NCBI GenBank assembly: GCA_015478945.1
Contig: JABUQX010126065.1
Span: forward strand, 5,001 to 58,666
From: Trachelipus rathkii
Lineage: Eukaryota; Arthropoda; Malacostraca; Isopoda; Trachelipodidae
Reading direction: 5' to 3'
DNA: 53,666 nucleotides
The stretch's first letter is position 1, and every line of letters starts with the position of its first letter. Shown here piece by piece: positions 1 through 12,255 of the stretch. Made by a program: the position numbers and the translations under genes. The notes under the pieces were generated by a model. It saw only the letters and a list, made by a program, of their open reading frames with translations, did not search any database and was not told where the DNA came from.

Positions 1-1060
1 AGGCCTGACCATATACTACGCAGCTATATTCCAGCTCGATCAGAAAAGGGCGATATAAAAAGGTAAAGAGACTTCCGATCCAAGATTTTGAGGAGAGATG
101 AGGTAGTATGTCAAGCACGCGATGATAAGTCGGTTTCCAGAATTTAATGTGCGGTGTGTATTTTAAGTTGTCATCTAGAATTTGTCCTAGAAATTTGACT
201 TGTGAAGTTACAGGAATGGGCGAACCATTTAAGGTTAGGCTCGCTAGAGAATTGTGGTAGGTTCTTCGATTCTCTTTTTCCTAAAAAATACCACTGAGGT
301 TTTAGTGGATGAGAAATGGATGCCATGGGAATTACCCCATTGTAAAATATTCTCAGTAGCTAGTTAAAGTTGCCGTTCAAGAAATAGCAGCCAAGCACCG
401 GTAATATAAATCACAAGGTCATCAACAAAGAGAGAAAAAATGACCGTCGCTGAAATAGGTAAAGATATCATCGAATCCGAAAGAAATTATCAATACACTT
501 ATAACACTGCTCTACGGAACGCCTTCATCCAGAGTAAAGTGGCGTGATGGAACAGAAGAGCACCGAATCTGGATGGATCTATTTGACAGAAGGCTTTTAA
601 TGAAAAGAGGGAGCTGTCTTCGGAAACCAAGCGAGTGGAGTTTAAGGAGAGCCCCAGTTCTCCACGTTATGTCATAAACCTTTTCAATGTCAAAAAGGAC
701 ACCAAGAACCATTCCATTTGATGAGAACGCTTCCCGTATGTCGTAGTTTAGTTTTAACAAGGGATCCGCAGTCGAATGATTTTTGCGGAAACCAAACTTC
801 ATATTTGAAAAGCCTGACGACTATCAAGAAAAGGGAGATGGCAACCTGAAACCATTTTCTCCATTAATTTTCAAGCATGGCAGGTAAGCGAAATTGGTTT
901 TTGGTTGTCTCCAACCTTCTGATCTTTCCCAGGTTTGGGAAGAGAGATTACAAAAGATGTAGTCTATATAAATGGGATTTAGATTCTGCTATGCAGATCC
1001 AGCAAGAATGCTGATGCGGAGGGGTGAACATGACGGAGCATATTGTACGAAATTATTTCT
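1..1060 (-). pseudogene. Jockey-type reverse transcriptase, frameshifted
   Basis: This is the RNA-templated DNA polymerase of a non-LTR element. Visible blocks on the minus strand are PKPGKD (939-922), MEKMVSGC, KFGFRKNHSTADPLLKL (about 800-750), FDIEKVYDITWR, then LDEGVP followed directly by TAG where the family has glutamine (GVPQGS becomes GVP-stop-SS). Next come the catalytic block FVDDLVIY (429-406), where the two aspartates are kept but the usual Tyr-Ala is Phe-Val, then WGNSHGIHFSSTKTS, SQVKFLGQILDD, and LEYSCVVYG at the window edge. The longest uninterrupted part is 802-512. In-frame stops at 509-511 and near 965-985 and frameshifts near 805 and 1,090 make it non-functional. Confidence 0.82.
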
Positions 1061-1325
1061 TGTTCAAGGCCACCTTCTTTGCTATTCGCCAGTACAGTTT
1101 GATACCCTGAAAGTGAAAAAGACTGTTATAGGTATGATCTTCCCCTTTCGTTGTTGAAAAGTCTGGCGAACCAGTGTTAATTCTCAATTTTTGAAAGTCT
1201 TAAGGATAGTGAAATATTTTTAGTGGCCAGCAAAACAGTAACCTAATGCATCTGTAACATCTGCTAGAGAAGATATCGTGTCAGTTATATCAGGTTAGTA
1301 ACGGATGACTGTGGGTAAAAAACTC
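1..1325 (-). mobile_element. Jockey-like non-LTR retrotransposon relic (minus strand, runs off the window edge)
   Basis: Reading the minus strand in shifting frames gives, in order, a linker with ADVTDALGYCFAGH (about 1,290-1,220), YNSLFHFQ, ANSKEGG, then SYNMLRH and the whole RT domain down to base 1. This order is the one seen in Jockey-clade ORF2 proteins between endonuclease and RT. Several frame changes and stop codons show the copy is dead. The endonuclease should lie at 1,330-2,200, but I see only weak echoes of it there, so I set the boundary near 1,325. No 3' tail is visible because the element leaves the window. Clade assignment is from motif recognition only. Confidence 0.8.
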
Positions 1326-4300
1326 GTTGGAGCGCCAAGATATTTTCTTAAAACAACTTCCCAGGACACTCGACAGACGAAGGCAGTCGGCGAGGCTTGT
1401 GAGTGGAGATCCTAGTACTAAGTGTCAAATAGTATGTCGGTTTCACGTGGATTTTTTGATCTTTAACAATCTGCGACCGATATCTTCCGGACACGCAGCT
1501 ACCTTTGAAAAGATAGATCATGTTTGAAGGTGGCGCGAGGTCCTTTTGTATTGTCTGTAGAGTTATTTCTTTTCCCGGTTAGCTTGTGCACAAACTTTAC
1601 GGCTACCAAGAGAGTATGCCGAACGCTCTACCGTGTGCGCGGTAAAGAGTCGCAGGCAATGACAGGAGCGCTTCCAGCTGCCGTATGATAACAATGCATG
1701 GAAAGAAGTTAAAGGGTGGTCATACGTGCGAGACGCGAACACCAGACAAGGCTATGTTGAAGGCTATGAGCGAGAGAGTGGGAGTAGTATGCCGATGATT
1801 CCCGCCTGTTGAACCATGCGGAACACCACTCTGCTACAAGCTCATAACACCAGCTCGAGAACTTGGGTTTTAGGATATGACTGTGTTCGCGGTTGAACAG
1901 TTATTTAGAAGGCTAATGGGAAGAGTCACAGGTCGCGTAAAGTGTAATGCCACAAGGGGGGACTAGTCTTGATAGCGACGTTAGAGAATGTAGCAAAAGG
2001 AAGTTATCTGCTCTACAAGGAGAAAGCCAAGGTGTTTCGGTAAGCTATAGGGTGTTCATGAAGTGATAGGCGAAACGAAGATTCTGTATGGTTACGAGGC
2101 ATCGCAACGGGATAAGAGGGAGTTAAGAGGCGTCAACGAGACGGGATCTTAGACTTAGAACCTAGGTGAAGAGCTTACCCCATAAAGGGTGACAAAGATT
2201 GAAGTCTCCCCCAGTACCAGAACCAGTGTGGAGAGCTGCTTAAAAAGTTGCGCTAAAGTCAGTGCTCTACGTAGCGACTCACCTACCTCGGTCAGTCAGA
2301 GGTAGATTGAACAGAGACAGTGAGTTCAAAGGGCTGACTAGAGGAATAGGGAATAGGTTTATGGAATGAAGAAGTTCCTGCGCCCTCCTCTATCATATGT
2401 CTCCTCTTTCTATAGAAATAGTGACGATTTGTATCTGGCAGTTAAAGAAGGCTGTATATCAAAGTCAAAGTTCCTGCAAACATATGCATTTTCTTCTTAA
2501 TCATGATTCTTAATTAGGTTGAACAGTTCTCCAAAAATTAGGACGTAGTAGCTAACACTGGCAATTCCATAGAAGGAAGTTCGCAATGCCTATGGTCTTA
2601 TGAAGTAGTTATGAGGATAGTCCTCTAGTGTGACTAAAGCGAATGAGCATATTACGGAGGCTGGAGTACGATGGAACAGTAAAGATTCTGAGACGGTTGG
2701 GTCATACGGGGAGCACGGAAGAGAGCAGATAAATCGGACTGACCTGAAAGGTAAGGAAAAGTCGGCAATAGGGAATTGTGGATTGTACGGACCGGTTTTA
2801 GGAGGCGAATTTTCTGATGGGAATTCGGAGGTGGATTGAGGAACTTCCCCCATGAGTGTGAAGCTAGAGTTGATTTCAGCTAAGTCCAGTTATTAATGTA
2901 AACTTGGTTGGTCCCATTGAAAGAGCAACCAGTTTGCTTTTGTTTATGAACGGGAAAAGATAGTATCTAACAAGCAAGTAGATTGAGAAACTTGTGGAGA
3001 ATATGATTGCTGTTTATCGCAATGGAAAAAGGGAGTCGAAGTGTTATGCCGCAGTAAGATGCCGTGAAAGAGCAGATGTCTAGTCGTTTTTTAGCAGAAT
3101 GTTAGATTGTGCGATATTGGGGTCGCGCCATGAAATACAAAACGTTTGATGTCTGGAGGGAGCCTGAGTTGTTTCAGAAGGGAAGGGAGAAGTGTCAATG
3201 AAAACAGAAAGAGGAGAAGAACAGGGTTCCAGACGAGAGGGTAAGAAGATGAATGAGAGGTGAGATTTGGGGAGATCACACTAATATCACAATATTTAGA
3301 GTTAACATTGAAAATTATATGTCCCCTTTCATATCTGCCAACCAGAGATACAAAACGATAATGTTTTAGACATGCTAGCCTGTATGGTGAGAAAAAGCAT
3401 CGCTTGTGTACGGTGCTATCTATCGGTACTAAGAGGTATGGACTATGAAACAGATCTTTTTGGCAGTGTAGCCACCTCCTCAGAACGCGTCAAGGAAACG
3501 GCAATTAAAGAAAAGAGCGCTGTATGTTCGATAGCAAGTGGACAATGCTGACAAAATAAACATCGATCATATGCTTTCATTTGTTAAACACAAAATACGT
3601 TCTCACAAATTTTTCTGTCGCCGCCGTAGGCATAGAAATCGTTTAAAAGAGTGCTGAGCATAGGAATTTGAAAGAAGAGTTACTAATGCAAGATTCAGAA
3701 AGTGCTGGAATAGCAATTCTGCAAGCTACAGTGGACTTGATTGGTGGATTGTTCATTAGCTGTGGTTGCTTGGGCAAAGTCTATTGATGTCAATTCTTTT
3801 GTCTCAGTAATAGACTTATGGCGAGGTCTCTTCTGAGTTTCAATTTTATATCTGGGGTCGGTGTGCTCTTCTTTAGAAATTCAGATGTTTTATATTTTAG
3901 CGAGTAATCTTTGCCTTGGTTCTTAATCTTTTGTTTCTGTTTAGGGACATCTTTTTCAGGAAATGGAGTGATGGTGGGAGGCCACTTACGTGAGGGTATG
4001 GGACAGAGTTTCTTGAGGAAATGCTTTACAAGCTATGAGGAGAATGAACAGACTTTGTTTCATTGCTGGTCAGTTAAAAGCTTGCACTCGGTGTTGGGAT
4101 GTTGACGGCATTGAATTGAAGGCTCTTTTTTGACGATTTAAATAGTTACCAGAGCAGGTAACAGATAACTGCTTGAGTCTCTCTGGGATTGTGGGAAAGA
4201 GTTCCATTGGAATTTAGCTGTGTCAGTGAGTTGACAAACGGAAAACCGTGAGGCCGGTGGATGGATTGTAGCATAGGATTGAATTGATTTTGTAGGATAG

Positions 4301-4775
4301 TTGTCTTTGTGGTGGTGTATGCCATTATCTTGCTCATATTTTATATCGTGCATAGCTCCAAGCATAATGTTTAAACAGGTAAGATGGGCATTTAAATAAA
4401 GAGAACTGTGAGAGATCCTAAACAGATTTTGCAGGACGATGTGTTTTTACATGGAATGTGAAATTATTCCCACACAGACTGCGCATGTATAATGAGGCTC
4501 CGTATACGTTACTTACGGGGATGACCAAAGCACTGGTATTTAAACTAACGTCTGGGTTTTGGGGAAATAACATAGGAGCACTGTAAACATAATTTTCGCC
4601 TTTGTAGGTGGAAAAGAAGGCTTTATAAAGGTCAGCAGTAAGCAAGGATTTGGAAGGTCAGGCGAGTTCCGACGTGGAGAAATCTGTAAACGATATTAGC
4701 AGACCTTTTCTACTGTAGATTTTTAAAATGACAGCAATATTTCCTTATTTGTGTTCTAAAGAATAAATAGTACAC
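1326..4775. other. Unassigned moderately GC-rich DNA
   Basis: About 3.4 kb of sequence without an ORF longer than about 90 codons and without a domain I recognise on either strand. The left end may still hold the decayed endonuclease part of the adjacent Jockey element: a minus-strand stretch near 1,960-1,900 reads VALHFTRPVT, which resembles part of that domain but is too short to call. The overlapping small ORFs at 2,590-2,853 show no codon bias that would favour either strand. Confidence 0.4.
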
Positions 4776-4778
4776 TTT

Positions 4779-4985
4779 CGATGTATATATATAGTATTAT
4801 ATATATATAATATATATGATATATATATTAATTATATATTCTATTATATACTATGTATATTATACTGAATATATATATGATATATTATTTATATGATTTA
4901 TAGTATATAAAAAATATAGGTTTATATATATACTTATATATATATATATAGTATATATTATACTATATATATATATATATATATA
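4779..4985. repeat. Degenerate (TA)n array
   Basis: Alternating T and A broken by single G or C bases, mostly in TAGTA and TACTA steps. It ends abruptly at the GC-rich island that begins with AGGAGAGCCC. Confidence 0.95.
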
Positions 4986-5375
4986 GGAGAGCCCGGATCA
5001 CTGGCGGCTGATGCGCAACCGATGCGGTGACGCCGACGCTACAGATTAGCGCACACAGAGACGCCTAGGGGCGCGGGAGACGTGGGACACTACACGAGGG
5101 CGAGGTGGAAGACGCAGGACAGCCGACTTCGAAGAGCCAACCTGCAGCCGCAGGTAAGGACCTATAAATAGTAGGGCTTCGCCACTGACACTAGGTCCGC
5201 GCAAGCCAGGATCGCGCAGTGGTAACCTGGGCGCTCTGGTGCGTAATTCGGTCGAGCCAGGACGGGTGATGTTGGTGGCAGCGGACAATGAGTGCGGCGT
5301 GCCGCCCGACATCGACGACGGGCCTGGCGCGGAACTTCGACAGGGAGACGGGCGGCCAGACAGATATCCGCGTAT
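4986..5375. other. GC-rich, CpG-rich island set between two TA arrays
   Basis: About 390 bases at roughly 60% GC by eye, in a stretch where both neighbours are nearly pure A+T. It contains CCGCAG followed by GTAAGG (about 5,150-5,160), a consensus 5' splice donor, and immediately downstream the string CTATAAATAG, a TATA-box match. A 111-codon open frame lies on the minus strand (5,381-5,046), but arginine, proline and serine dominate it and it looks like a by-product of high GC. At 5,210-5,260 GCGCAGTGG and GGTCGAGCC weakly resemble Pol III A and B boxes. I cannot tell whether this is a promoter island, a fragment of a gene or a transposed piece. Confidence 0.6.
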
Positions 5376-5905
5376 ATACAATATATATGATATTTCGTAG
5401 ATAATATGAGTATATATCTATATATATGATATATATTACTGACGGTATAAAATATTTGTAAGTAATAAGTATATATATATATATCTAGTATATATATTCA
5501 GTTAATTATATAGATTATATATATTATATAATAGATATATACTATACTATGTATAATATATGATGATATCATGCTTGTATAATAATAATTATATATATAT
5601 ATAGTAGTTAATTAGTATAGAATAGTATTATACTATAATAGAGCTATATACGTATAAGTCTAATACGTAGTATATAGTAGTATATATACTAAGTATATAT
5701 AATATATATATATATATATATATTATTAGTAGTATATATAGTATTTATAATATATATATGTATATATATTATACTATACTTATATAATACTGATATATAT
5801 ATCATAATATATCACCCCTATATTATAATATATATATAGTATAGTATATAATTAGTATTAGTATAGTATATATAATAGTATATATATATATATATCATAT
5901 TATTT
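5376..5905. repeat. Degenerate (TA)n array
   Basis: About 530 bases of TA steps with frequent single-base interruptions and short GC-containing inserts such as the one at 5,550-5,580. It abuts the GC island on its left side. Confidence 0.95.
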
Positions 5906-7236
5906 TAGACAAACTTTTTTTGAAACTCGTAATTTTAATATAAAAATATGAATTTAAGAATTCATTAAATATCTGATTATTGGAAAATAAATCTATTAAA
6001 ATCATTATGCAGATATGATTTTGAAATTGGAATTCGCTCTGCCATGGCATCACTAAAGTAAACGTTTTGGCAATAGATACGCTGCTTGTAAAGAGTGCGA
6101 AAAGGCAAAATTTTTCTTTTAATCGTATTTGGGAAGCTCCTAATCGCACTCGGGCCGTGCGATATCTCTAACTCTTTCTTCTCACCAACCTCTTTCTACA
6201 ATGAAGAAGGATATTGTAGATAAAACCTTCAAGAAACTAGTTAGTCGGCTAGTTCCAGACGCGGAGCATGAGCTTTGTAGAGTATATATTTTCATTTGCA
6301 ACTGAGAAAGGCTGTTTTAAGGTATATCCTTGGAGTTTTTTGAGCGAAAGTGTTTACACGAAATTACCACCAACTACAAGCGACCTCGATCAAAGGACTA
6401 TCCTGTTCCCCATGAGCATGTTTTAAAGCTCAAATTTGCAAGTAATATTTGTTCTTTCATTAGTTGTGGGAAGTAGGTTGCTGAATGTGTGCTTCGACGT
6501 GCATATGTCAGTGCCTACAAAGCAGAATAGTTATGTCTTGGGGGAGCGGGAGGAATCGTGTTGGAGTTTTCGAAAACTTTAAGAAAGTAAAAGATGCAAC
6601 TGAAGCCTTTCTGCTTGCTTTAAGAGTCTGTTGGTATAATCTCGCAGAGCATCATGAAACTTGAAGTTGAAGACTCCTCAACGCTTCTTCCAAAAGAAAA
6701 AGACGACAAGTTAATATATTTTCGGATTTCTTACCAACAAATAAGAATTCGTTCAACATTATGGCGCCTTGCTTTCTATCGATGAAAACGTTTTAAAAGC
6801 ATTAAATGACAGTATCTCGGAATTTGAATAAACCACGCTTAAAGGAAAGAAGGGCCTAGCCTCATAAAGCAAAAATCAGCTGTTTGGTCCAAGCTCTGTT
6901 GACGTTTCCAACCTATAAACAAACTACTAACAGAGTCTCGCATGACCCTCCCTGTCACCAACTTGGTTCTGCCCCGCTGAGATATCATTTTCGGTTATAG
7001 GGTGAATAAAGGCATGCTCCTAGCAAAAAATAACTGAGGAACACTTTGGCTACATGTCAGTGATTTATATCGAAAACTCTTTGGTGATGATGGTTCCATT
7101 AGGGAAAGGTTCCAAGGTATATCGCGAGAGGCAACAACGGCAATTCCGTCTATAAAATAGCAATCCGGTAAGTGATTTAAATTTTCAATTTTCATTGATT
7201 TTTGTAATTTAAACACACAAACACACAGCAACTCAA
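5906..7236 (+). other. Unique block, possible frameshifted relic of a multicopy arthropod protein
   Basis: No long ORF is present. Shifting between plus-strand frames gives protein-like pieces: KKDIVDKTFKKLVSRLVPD (about 6,203-6,260), VHMSVPTKQNSYVLG (about 6,500-6,540), NFKKVKDATEAFLLALRV (about 6,576-6,630) and a later EFVQHYGALL piece. Their order loosely resembles uncharacterised multicopy proteins I associate with arthropod and mollusc genomes, in which a helical block is followed by a conserved FV-x-L block. The resemblance is faint and rests on memory of patterns, so I give no product name. The minus-strand ORF at 6,149-5,895 is AT-rich and unconvincing. Confidence 0.25.
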
Positions 7237-7237
7237 C

Positions 7238-8004
7238 AATATATATATATATAGTATATATAATATACTAATATAATATAATATATTATATATTATATAT
7301 ATGTAGTATATATATATAGGCATAATATAATTATAGATATATATATTCGATATACTATACTTTACCTATACTATATAAGCGTTAGTAGTAATGCCACATA
7401 ATGATATACTATATATATACGGGGTCAGGTGATGGTAGGTACATACGAACGTAGTATATACTAATAGTATATATACCTTATACTATATAGTAGTAATATA
7501 GCGGTACTAGTACGATATATATATATAATACCATATATAGTATAATAGGTATATATAGATAGGAATAACTGAACCACCGTTTACTTAGTAGAGCTATAGT
7601 AATACCAGAAGCTTGTTCTTGTAATAGTCAGGAGAAATTGTAAGATAAAAAATATTAATATAACTTAATTAGTATTAATATATTTTTTTTTGCATACCAT
7701 ATATAATATAATATATATATATATAATAATATATCATGTATATATATAATACTATATATATATATATATAAGTATATATTATATATATATTATATTACGT
7801 ATATATATATACTATATTATTATAGTATATATACTATACTATATATATATATATACGGTAATATATAGTATATATATATATATACTTAAATATAGTATAA
7901 TTATATTATATATTATATAATATATATATATATATATTATTAGACAAAGAATTATATATATATACTATATTATTATATATATATATATTATATATAATTA
8001 TACA
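7238..8004. repeat. Degenerate (TA)n array with a less repetitive centre
   Basis: TA-rich ends flank a centre (about 7,370-7,690) that is only partly repetitive and carries short GC-containing strings. The right part (7,690-8,000) is the purest. Confidence 0.92.
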
Positions 8005-8289
8005 CTTCGTCCCTGGGGACTAAGCCACCAAAAAAACTTTTCAGAAATCCCCCCTATGTGAACCGATAAAACTGTTGATCTTTATACTGATCTCTGATCT
8101 ATGAACCGATAAACACTTCTGCTTTCACGTTCTAGAAACAGCCAGGGGAACTTTCCAAGTAAGTAAGTGATTACGGAGCAGTTATATTCAAGGCTCTAAC
8201 AAAATTTTTCATAAGCCATAAATTTACATGTAGTGTGGAAGGCAAAATTTTGTTTAGGCTCTTTCAGTGATTGAAGTGTAACATTCTTG

Positions 8290-8640
8290 TGTCATCTTTT
8301 TGATCGAGAAGTCTGAGCTTGCAAAGAAGTCAGAATTCTTTGAAGTTGATGGCTGTTATTCTTCGCTGTTTGGGAAAGATCTCTGTTTTCGTCAAAGTCC
8401 AAAGAAATATCCTTTAGAGGTTCTGGACCAGCGACCTCTTTGCATAGATTTATAGGTAGAATTGCAGAGGGTATTTTAGGATACACAAGTATTGCTTCCT
8501 TTTTCATGGATATTTCATTATTAATATGATAAACAATAGATGAAATAACAACCAGTCGTGGGACTGGATAACTCCCTCCATACCATGGGTACTACAAATT
8601 GCCTACAATGATTTTTTCCATTCATCCACTCATTGAGTTT
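8290..8640 (-). pseudogene. Fragment of a multicopy arthropod family with a CYF and PSA-xxP motif
   Basis: On the minus strand, PMVWRELSSPTTGCYF (about 8,590-8,545) is followed after a frame change by an ORF at 8,507-8,292 with LVYPKIPSAILPINLCKEV and AGPEPLKDI. An uncharacterised protein family, abundant in arthropod genomes, has the same order: a REP or RE block, CYFC, a basic linker, then YPN-x-PSA-x-RPV-P and PVPEPP. The second cysteine of CYFC is displaced here and stop codons separate the two parts, so this copy is dead. The function of the family is not known to me. The identification is by motif order only. Confidence 0.45.
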
Positions 8641-8960
8641 GGATGAGCAGGTAATTCAACATATGTGAGATGCTCAATTCTTGCCTTGGTCCGCTTTCTT
8701 GCAACCAAAATATATATATACATATATATTTTTAACAGATACTGTAATAGGGCATTTCCCTAATAAAATATCACTTCTCTGCAAACGTAACAGAAGTTAT
8801 CCAGATTATTTACATAAAACATATATTTCTCGTTATCAGGAGATAACCAGACCAACATAAACATTATAAAATTATCACGGAAGCACTTATGGATATAATA
8901 TCACAATACAACATTACCTCTTCTGAGCAACAAGTTTTAACGATTGAAACCTTTTATCAC
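8641..8960. other. AT-rich unique spacer
   Basis: No coding signal recognised. It contains a short TATATATATACATATATAT run near 8,710-8,730 and leads directly into the hexanucleotide microsatellite. Confidence 0.5.
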
Positions 8961-9165
8961 CAAAATTAATTTTAATATTAATATTAATATTAATATTAAA
9001 TTATTAATATTAATATTAATATTAATATTAATATTATTATTAATATATTTTCTTTTTTAATATTAATATTAATATTAATATTAATATTAATATTAATATT
9101 AATATTAATATTAATATTAATATTAATATTAATATTAATATTAATATTAATATTAATATTTTTAT
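8961..9165. repeat. (TTAATA)n hexanucleotide microsatellite
   Basis: Period-six TTAATA. The run at 9,059-9,160 is perfect for about 17 units. An earlier part (8,965-9,040) is interrupted by single-base changes. Confidence 0.97.
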
Positions 9166-9194
9166 AATATTTATTTAGTTTAGGATTATCGGAT

Positions 9195-9710
<516 letters not shown>

Positions 9711-10857
9711 TCATTTCTGCTAAAAATATTGATTCTATAAAAAATATTCCTATTATCCTTTTTATAGCGAACATAAAAATATTTTAAAAATCTAAATTGT
9801 TTCTATTTAAATATTATTTCTATGATTAATATAATATTTTAAAATTATTTTTTTTTAGTTTCAGCCTAGTTACATAAGTGTTATTGAAAGTATTTACTAT
9901 TATTATATTATTAAAAGAAACTGTATATTTATTTTATATTTAATTACCTAATTCCTTCGATGTCCAACAAGCAGATTTCGATTTTTGCCAAGGCATTTGG
10001 ATTTTAGTAGTAGGGGACATTTAAAGGGATGCTGTCGAACGTTGAGGATCAGGTCTGCAGGAGATTGGAGGGAATACTATTATGTGCATAGTGCAGAGCT
10101 GACCCTCATAATGCCAGGATTGATGTAAGAATCTTCTGAAGTAGTAACACAAATCGTCTGTGTTCAAAGCTGAGCTGTCATATCTCCTCCTGCCACTTTG
10201 GTTTCTGCACTATTAAAAAATCGTTCAACACATCTTCTGGCAATTATTTTTTCACCTAAAAATATTTCTTGAAAAAAATTTATATCCCGACTCCGGCTCG
10301 GCTCCGGCTCTGACAAAGGTTTCTGCACAATCTGAAAATTGTTCAGCATGTCTTCAGGCATTAGATTTTCGATTATTATAAATTAAATTTTTTTCGATCA
10401 ACAACCTGGACTTGCAATTTGGACATTAATTGCAGTTATTTAGTTCGACGAACTTCTAAATAAATTTCTGTATTTAAAAACCTATTTAGAAATTCCAAAA
10501 ATTATTCACACCTTGATATGCAGGAGGTATTTTTCTACTAATTTATGATAAAAAAAATGGAAAATTTTAATTTTGCTTTGAAAAAGTAGGGGGTCTAGGT
10601 GACTGTCTCCTTTTAAGGTATCGTGGTTAAAAGAGTCAATCACAGGTGAAATCAGTTTTGCAGAGAGAGAGTGTGCGATATCAAGTTATTGCTCTATCTT
10701 TCTCTACAGGGGATTATAAATTAAAAGATATAATTGTTTTTTCTTGAAGAAAAAATTATAATTATTTTGCTTGAATAGTTAAAAACAAACAGTTTAATTT
10801 TCCTTAATAATGCACAATTAATTATTCACCTTGTCATATACAGCTTTGATGAAATTA
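9711..10857. other. AT-rich unique DNA
   Basis: No convincing coding potential. The minus-strand ORF at 10,361-10,164 (65 codons) is open largely because it spans two related copies of a 55-base direct repeat, listed separately. Confidence 0.5.
10198..10370. repeat. Pair of imperfect 55-base direct repeats about 119 bases apart
   Basis: Copy one at 10,198-10,253 and copy two at 10,316-10,370 both begin GGTTTCTGCAC and continue with matching GTTCA, CAT or CATG, CTTC and GGCA blocks. By eye roughly three quarters of the positions agree. The spacer holds a short GGCTCGGCTCC duplication at about 10,290-10,311. Confidence 0.75.
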
Positions 10858-11349
10858 ATATATATAATATATATAATATATATATATATGATATATATAT
10901 GTAATATATATATATATATATAAAATATATTATATATATATTATATATATTAGTAGATATATATATATAATAATATATATATATTTTAGTATATATATAT
11001 ATTAGTTCGATAGTATATTATATAATATATATATACTATTATATATTATATATATAATATATATACCTATAATATATATATATATTATATATTATAATAC
11101 TACTAATATATATATATTATATTAATATCTAATATATATTATATGTATTATATATATATATATTTATAATATACTATATATATTATAATACGTATATTTA
11201 TATATATATATATTATATATAATATGTATATTCGTATATATATATATATTAGTATATATATATATATAATATATATAATATATATATTTATATATACATA
11301 ATATTATATATATATAGATATTGATGTAGTATATTATATATATTATATC

Positions 11350-11380
<31 letters not shown>

Positions 11381-11572
11381 ATATATATCATAGTAATATT
11401 AATATAGTTATATATATATATATAATATAATATAATACTATAATATAATATAATATCATATAACATATAACATATAATATATAATATATATATATATATA
11501 ATATATAATATGATATATATATATTATATTATATCTATAATTTATAGTAGTAATATATCATCTAATATAGTA
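10858..11572. repeat. Degenerate (TA)n array, the longest in the window's left half
   Basis: About 715 bases of interrupted TA steps. At 11,395-11,480 the unit shifts to ATAAT and ATAACAT variants, showing local re-expansion of mutated units. Confidence 0.95.
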
Positions 11573-11929
11573 TATTTCAAACAGACAGATTGGAACTGGC
11601 TCTATAATATGAGCTAACAATTATTATGTGCGTCCCTCCTTCTGTGTAATCGTCCGGAACCCCTGAACAAACACGTCATCCTCTTAGGTAGCCAGCTTGG
11701 TATTAATAACATGTATTCGAAACTGCTGTTATTGGTTTTTACAAAAATTCGTGAAAGCTCAACGTTGAGGAGCACAGCTTCCTGTGTTAACTTAAACGAC
11801 ATTTAATAGAGCTAGCAGAAAACGACATAAAATTTTTCCCTTTTGAAGGTTTCCAGTAGGGTTGTTCAATGAATAACGCCGGAGCTGTAGGTGGGTGTGG
11901 CATGATTGCACTGAGAAATAGGTGTATCC
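11573..11929. other. Unique spacer between TA arrays
   Basis: A normal-composition island of about 350 bases. A 62-codon minus-strand ORF (11,802-11,614) is present, but I recognise nothing in it. Confidence 0.45.
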
Positions 11930-12217
11930 CTTTATATATATAAATCTATATATATATTAGTTATATACAATATACTATATCATACTATATATATAATATA
12001 TAGTATATAATACTATATTATATATACTAGATATATATATATTATATATATAGTATAATATATATATTATATATATAGTATGTATACTATATTATTATAA
12101 TATACTATTATATATAAAGTATATATATATAATATATATATATATATACGGGTATATATATATATATAAATATCTTACTATTATATATATATATATATAT
12201 ATTATAATAAGTATAGC

Positions 12218-12252
<35 letters not shown>

Positions 12253-12255
12253 ATT
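11930..12255. repeat. Degenerate (TA)n array
   Basis: Interrupted TA steps with ends that grade into AT-rich unique sequence. Confidence 0.93.

Noticed and set aside
1330..2200. Endonuclease domain of the Jockey element
   Set aside because: Only one short echo (VALHFTRPVT) could be read; catalytic motifs such as GDFN were not found, so it is not annotated.
5205..5270. tRNA-like segment in the GC island
   Set aside because: GCGCAGTGG resembles an A box, but the B-box candidate lacks a base and no acceptor or T stem pairs correctly.
5046..5381. 111-codon minus-strand ORF in the GC island
   Set aside because: High GC removes stop codons; the amino acid mix is Arg, Pro, Ser and Leu with no motif, and its start lies in the TA array.
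11164..11466. 100-codon minus-strand ORF of Ile, Tyr and Asn
   Set aside because: It lies entirely within a TA array; long frames are expected there because TATATA encodes Tyr-Ile without stops.
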